Shown here in pieces: positions 60,733-64,000 of a stretch of DNA of 64,000 bases. Position numbers and translations under genes: made by a program. The DNA lies in assembly GCF_020515625.1 (NCBI RefSeq), contig NZ_JAIWPJ010000001.1, positions 992,001-1,056,000 on the forward strand, read 5' to 3'. The stretch comes from Natrinema amylolyticum. GTDB taxonomy: Archaea > Halobacteriota > Halobacteria > Halobacteriales > Natrialbaceae. Each line of letters opens with the position of its first letter. The first letter of the stretch is position 1. The notes below the pieces were generated by a model that saw nothing but the letters and a program-made list of their open reading frames with translations, was not told the DNA's origin and ran no database searches.

Positions 60733-61593
60733 GTGGCCTTCAGCAGGGATCCGCTCGACGAACTCGTCGTTCCCGACGGCACGGAAACGCAGGAGCGCGA
60801 CCTCGTTACCGACGGGGATATCCTCGTCGGCGGGCGCTCGAGCATCGAGTTCGGCGTCCGCGGCGGGAACGTGCTCGCCGGCGAATCGGCCGAGTTCGGC
60901 GGGGCGATCGAGGCCGGCGGCGACTGCCGGCTCGACATGTGGTGTGACGTGGCCGAGAACGTCCTCGTCGGCGAGGACGCCTACATCGGCGAGCGCGTCC
61001 ACATCGGCGGCCGACTGAAAGTCGCCGGCGATCTCGACATCGGCGACGACGTGGAGATCGAGGACGGGTTCGAAGCCAACGGCTGGATCGTCATCCGGAA
61101 CCCGATGCCGACGATCGTCTTCCTGTTCGTCTACCTCAAACACCTCCTCCTGCTCGGCGAGGAAGACGCCGCCCAGCGGCTCATCTCCGAAATGGTCGAC
61201 GACGAGGGGGACGGTGAACCCGACGCGGAACCGCTCGTCGTCCCTCGGAACGCGACCGTCGGCGACGACGCCTGGCGCGTCTCGACGCCCGCGACGATCG
61301 GTGACGACTGCCGACTCCACGGCAACGTCCGCGCCGAGACGATCGATATCGGCAACGATACCACGATCTTCGGCAGCCTCCGTGCCCGCGGCGACATCAC
61401 CGTCGGTGCGGGGACCAAGATCCACGGCGATCTGACCACCCGCGACGGCGACGTCACGATCGGAGCGGATGCCCGCATCCTCGGCGACGTTTCCTCGGCC
61501 GACCTGGAACTCGGTCCGGACGCCGAGGTCGACGGGACGATCCGCGCCGACGGCGAGATCACGATGGGCACGACCGAGCGCGACCCCGAGTAA
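60733..61593 (+). CDS. Polymer-forming cytoskeletal (bactofilin-like) protein
   Basis: A 286-residue protein made of short beta-helix turns. The GTG at 60733 is preferred because of a TATA box about 29 bases upstream. From residue 20 there are strand repeats such as DILVGGRSSIEFGVRGGNVL, RLKVAGDLDIGDDVEIEDGF, a helical insert IVFLFVYLKHLLLLGEEDAA, then VRAETIDIGNDTTIFGSLRA, RGDITVGAGTKIHGDLTTRD, GDVTIGADARILGDVSSADL and ELGPDAEVDGTIRADGEITM. The resemblance is to bactofilins and polymer-forming cytoskeletal proteins, which assemble into membrane-linked filaments. The hydrophobic insert could bind the membrane. A filament or scaffold role is inferred. Confidence 0.75.
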   Translation: MAFSRDPLDELVVPDGTETQERDLVTDGDILVGGRSSIEFGVRGGNVLAGESAEFGGAIEAGGDCRLDMWCDVAENVLVGEDAYIGERVHIGGRLKVAGDLDIGDDVEIEDGFEANGWIVIRNPMPTIVFLFVYLKHLLLLGEEDAAQRLISEMVDDEGDGEPDAEPLVVPRNATVGDDAWRVSTPATIGDDCRLHGNVRAETIDIGNDTTIFGSLRARGDITVGAGTKIHGDLTTRDGDVTIGADARILGDVSSADLELGPDAEVDGTIRADGEITMGTTERDPE

Positions 61594-61825
61594 TTACCCC
61601 TTCTCCGCCGCTCGAGTTCGTTTCCCCGATAGCCGCCGGTCCACGATGACCCTGCTAGCAGCGCCTCTGGCGGACGCTATCGCGCGAACTGAACGGCGAA
61701 TCCTGCTCTCCAGCGACCGCTCGGCGCGGGTAGCGGTTTCTCTCGGCGATACGGACCCCTATTCTTAATACTGAGACTTACGACAGGGTATGACGAGCAT
61801 GGGAGAGAACAACAAGCAAGTAGAA

Positions 61826-61830
61826 CGGAG
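61826..61830 (+). promoter_or_regulatory. Ribosome binding site of etfB
   Basis: GGAGG ends six bases ahead of the ATG at 61837 and fixes that start. Confidence 0.6.
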
Positions 61831-61836
61831 GGTGTC

Positions 61837-62700
61837 ATGCGATCGATCGTTCTGACGAAGGGCGTTCCGGACTTCTCGGAGGGAGCCGTCTCGTTCGACG
61901 AGGACGGTCACTTAGAGCGGGGGAAGACGCCGACGGTGATGAACCCGAACGACGAGTTCGCGCTGCAGGCTGCACTTCAAACGAAGGTCCGCCACGGCGG
62001 CCACGTTAGCGGGATGAGCATGGGGCCGCCGGGATACGGCGACGTCCTCCAGGGGGCGATGGAAACGGTCTACACCGACGACAGCTATCTCCTCTCGGAT
62101 CGAGAACTCGCCGCCTCCGACACGTGGGCGACGGCGATCACGTTGAGCGCCGGCCTCGAGACGTATCAGGAGGAAGTCGCCGACATCGACCTCGTCTTTG
62201 CGGGGTTCAAGACGGCGGACGGAGAGACCGGCCAGACCGGGCCGCAGACGTGCTGGGCAATGGACTGGCCGATCGTCACACACGTCATCGCGCTCGACAT
62301 CGACCCCGACGAGCGGACCCTGCGCGCGAAACGGCTCGTCGAAGGGGATATCGACGAGATCGAGACGGTCGAAGCGCCTTTGCCCTGTTTCGTCGTCACC
62401 GATCCCGAGTTCGAGCCGACCTATCGGAAGGCGTCCCATCGATTGACGCACAAAGAGCTCCGGGCCGAAACCGAGGAGCGGGCCGCCGAACACGACGACC
62501 ATCTGACGACGTGGGATCACACCGATCTGAACCTCGATCCCGACTACATCGGGCTCGACGGCTCGCCCACGATCGTCTCCTCGGTCGATCCGATTCCCAA
62601 AGCACCGTCCGAGCGGGAGGCGACGATGATCGATCCCGACGACGGCATGGACGACGTCCTCGAGGAAATGCAACCCTACGCCGCGGGGGCGGGTGATTAG
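61837..62700 (+). CDS. etfB: Electron transfer flavoprotein subunit beta
   Basis: A 287-residue FixA/EtfB protein. It has the N-terminal MRSIVLTKGVPDFSEGAVSF, NPNDEFALQAALQTKVRHGG, GMSMGPPGYGDVLQGAMETV, YTDDSYLLSDRELAASDTWA and LVFAGFKTADGETGQTGPQT with the loop residues that clasp AMP or FAD. It joins with EtfA to carry electrons from acyl-CoA dehydrogenases or similar donors to a quinone pathway; the FixAB type may perform electron bifurcation. A strong ribosome binding site precedes it. The stop is one base from the next start, so the two subunits are co-translated. Confidence 0.9.
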   Translation: MRSIVLTKGVPDFSEGAVSFDEDGHLERGKTPTVMNPNDEFALQAALQTKVRHGGHVSGMSMGPPGYGDVLQGAMETVYTDDSYLLSDRELAASDTWATAITLSAGLETYQEEVADIDLVFAGFKTADGETGQTGPQTCWAMDWPIVTHVIALDIDPDERTLRAKRLVEGDIDEIETVEAPLPCFVVTDPEFEPTYRKASHRLTHKELRAETEERAAEHDDHLTTWDHTDLNLDPDYIGLDGSPTIVSSVDPIPKAPSEREATMIDPDDGMDDVLEEMQPYAAGAGD

Positions 62701-62701
62701 A

Positions 62702-64000
62702 ATGACAGCACTAGATCCGAACGATCACACGGTCGACGAACTGACCGAGAAACTCGAGACGGTCGACGACGAGGACGAACTGCAGGCGATCCTCGAGGCC
62801 GAGCGGGCCGGCCAAGATCGAGCGACGGCCCGGGAAGCGGTCCACCGGCGGCTCGAGGAGATCGGTGCCGAAGCCGACGGCGTCGCGGGAGACACGGAGA
62901 CCGAAGGCGAGTACGAGGAGACGAGAGAGGACGTCGGCGACGAAGCAGAGGGTGAGGAGGTAGACGAAGACGAAATCGACGAGTCGGAAACCGACGAATC
63001 GGAGACCGAGCCGGACGGAGCCGATGCGGAAGAGGCGGAGGAAGACGACGGGCTTTCCCACCCGACCCGCGACAAGAAACACGTCCGGGCGCTCGAGGAC
63101 GGCGACTACGCGGACATGTGGATCTTCTGTGAGACCCAGGGCGGGGAGTTGCTCGACGTCTCGAAGGAGATGCTCGGGAAGGGCCGCGAACTGATGGATC
63201 AGTTCGAGGCGGACTACGGCGACGAGGAGGACGTCGTCGCGTTCCTGATGGGCGACGACTGCGAGGCCCTCGCCGAGGAGTGCATCGCGTACGGGGCCGA
63301 CGTCGCGGTCTACCACGAGGACGAGCGCCTCGAGCGGTTCCTACACAAGCCCTACACTGAAATCGCGTCCCACATGGCTCGCGGCGAGGGGACCGTCGAG
63401 AGCACCGACTGGCGCGAGTACGACAAGCCGCGCTATATCCTGTTCCCGGCGACGAACAACGGCCGCGACCTCTCAGCGAAGGTCCAGGCCGAACTCGACT
63501 CCGGGCTGGCCTCGGACTGTTCGGACCTGTTCATCGAGGAAAACGAGATCTCGAACCCGGTCAAGACCGGCGAGCCCGGCGTCAAGAAGACCGTCGAGAA
63601 GGTCCTGCACATGAAGCGGCCCGACTTCTCGGGCTTCGAGTACTCGACGATCCTCTGTCTCGACAACCCGGATCGGGACTTCCATCCGCAGGGAGCGTCG
63701 GTCATCCCGGGCAGCTTCGAGCCGATGGAGCCGGACGCCGATCGCGAGGGACTGGTCGTCGAACACGAGATGGAGCTCCCCGACGACTGGTTCCGCGTCG
63801 AGATCACCGAGCACGATCAACTCGAGGCCGGTATCGATCTCACGGGCCACGACGTGATCGTCTGTCTCGGCCGCGGGATCGCGGACGATCCCACCGAGGG
63901 GATGGAGCTCGGCCTCGATCTGGTCGACGCGTTCGAGGACGCCGAACTCGGCATCACGCGGGGCATCGTCACCTCCTCCTATCAGTTCGAGGGTCACGTC
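62702..64000 (+). CDS. etfA: Electron transfer flavoprotein subunit alpha, 3' end missing
   Basis: The first 433 residues of a FixB/EtfA protein; the frame runs off the window. A long acidic first part (residues 1 to about 120, with EEVDEDEIDESETDESETEP and a coiled-coil-like start) is not in most EtfA proteins and is probably disordered; it ends in HPTRDKKHVRALEDGDYADM. The core follows: WIFCETQGGELLDVSKEMLG, VVAFLMGDDCEALAEECIAY, YILFPATNNGRDLSAKVQAE, then DLTGHDVIVCLGRGIADDPT, where the FAD domain begins. The ATG at 62702 is one base after the etfB stop. The conserved SGRP-type FAD motifs lie beyond the end. Confidence 0.9.
   Translation, partial: MTALDPNDHTVDELTEKLETVDDEDELQAILEAERAGQDRATAREAVHRRLEEIGAEADGVAGDTETEGEYEETREDVGDEAEGEEVDEDEIDESETDESETEPDGADAEEAEEDDGLSHPTRDKKHVRALEDGDYADMWIFCETQGGELLDVSKEMLGKGRELMDQFEADYGDEEDVVAFLMGDDCEALAEECIAYGADVAVYHEDERLERFLHKPYTEIASHMARGEGTVESTDWREYDKPRYILFPATNNGRDLSAKVQAELDSGLASDCSDLFIEENEISNPVKTGEPGVKKTVEKVLHMKRPDFSGFEYSTILCLDNPDRDFHPQGASVIPGSFEPMEPDADREGLVVEHEMELPDDWFRVEITEHDQLEAGIDLTGHDVIVCLGRGIADDPTEGMELGLDLVDAFEDAELGITRGIVTSSYQFEGHV

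Overview
The window looks like chromosome from an extremely halophilic archaeon (class Halobacteria). It is GC-rich, the predicted proteins are strongly acidic, exported proteins carry twin-arginine signals, several starts look leaderless with a TATA-like box about 26-28 bases upstream, and haloarchaeal families appear (RadB, trpDFEG gene order, class II NrdJ, a DUF5800-like protein). A Natrialbales-type genome is my guess; the sequence alone does not settle the genus. Everything was read by eye. No database or folding search was run.

Region 1 (1-7.8 kb): the 3' part of larC, then two secreted proteins with curlin-like Q/N-rich motifs. The 519-residue one has five repeats; the 143-residue one may be a partner. 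A YdjM-like membrane protein follows, then the first two of three secreted or exported polysaccharide-lyase-like proteins, one of which carries two copies of an unknown domain.

Region 2 (8-39 kb): a large surface-polysaccharide locus in several divergent and convergent blocks. It holds a NodU-type carbamoyltransferase, a DegT-type enzyme, the third lyase-like protein, three GT4 glycosyltransferases, one GT2, two FemAB-like transferases, a GINT1/GH43-like beta-propeller protein, a polytopic membrane protein, a Wzx-type flippase, WecB, WecC, a second nucleotide-sugar dehydrogenase, two SDR epimerases, a GlmU-like nucleotidylyltransferase and GlmS. GlmS, the GlmU-like enzyme, WecB and WecC would give UDP-GlcNAc, UDP-ManNAc and UDP-ManNAcA, so an acidic amino-sugar polymer is likely. 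With the lyase-like proteins and the curlin-like proteins next door, the first 39 kb reads as a candidate cell-surface or biofilm-matrix island. Long AT-rich gaps suggest piecemeal assembly.

Region 3 (39-46.5 kb): housekeeping genes: an RNase H-fold protein, radB, a four-CBS protein with an HPF-like C-terminus, a lycopene-cyclase-domain protein, a CAP-domain protein, a YihY-type protein, an acidic low-complexity protein and an AEC transporter.

Region 4 (46.6-49.6 kb): a very small integrated element at tRNA-Val(GAC). A 31-bp repeat of the tRNA 3' end marks both sides. It carries a tyrosine integrase, a protein with a possible TFB/cyclin-like fold, a small membrane protein, and a compound symmetric dyad. 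It is visibly richer in A+T than its flanks.

Region 5 (49.8-64 kb): the trpDFEG operon, nrdJ, a small zinc-ribbon protein, a TVP38/DedA-like protein, tRNA-Leu(GAG), small membrane proteins, a DUF420-like protein, a DUF5800-like protein, a bactofilin-like protein, and etfB with the start of etfA, which runs off the window.
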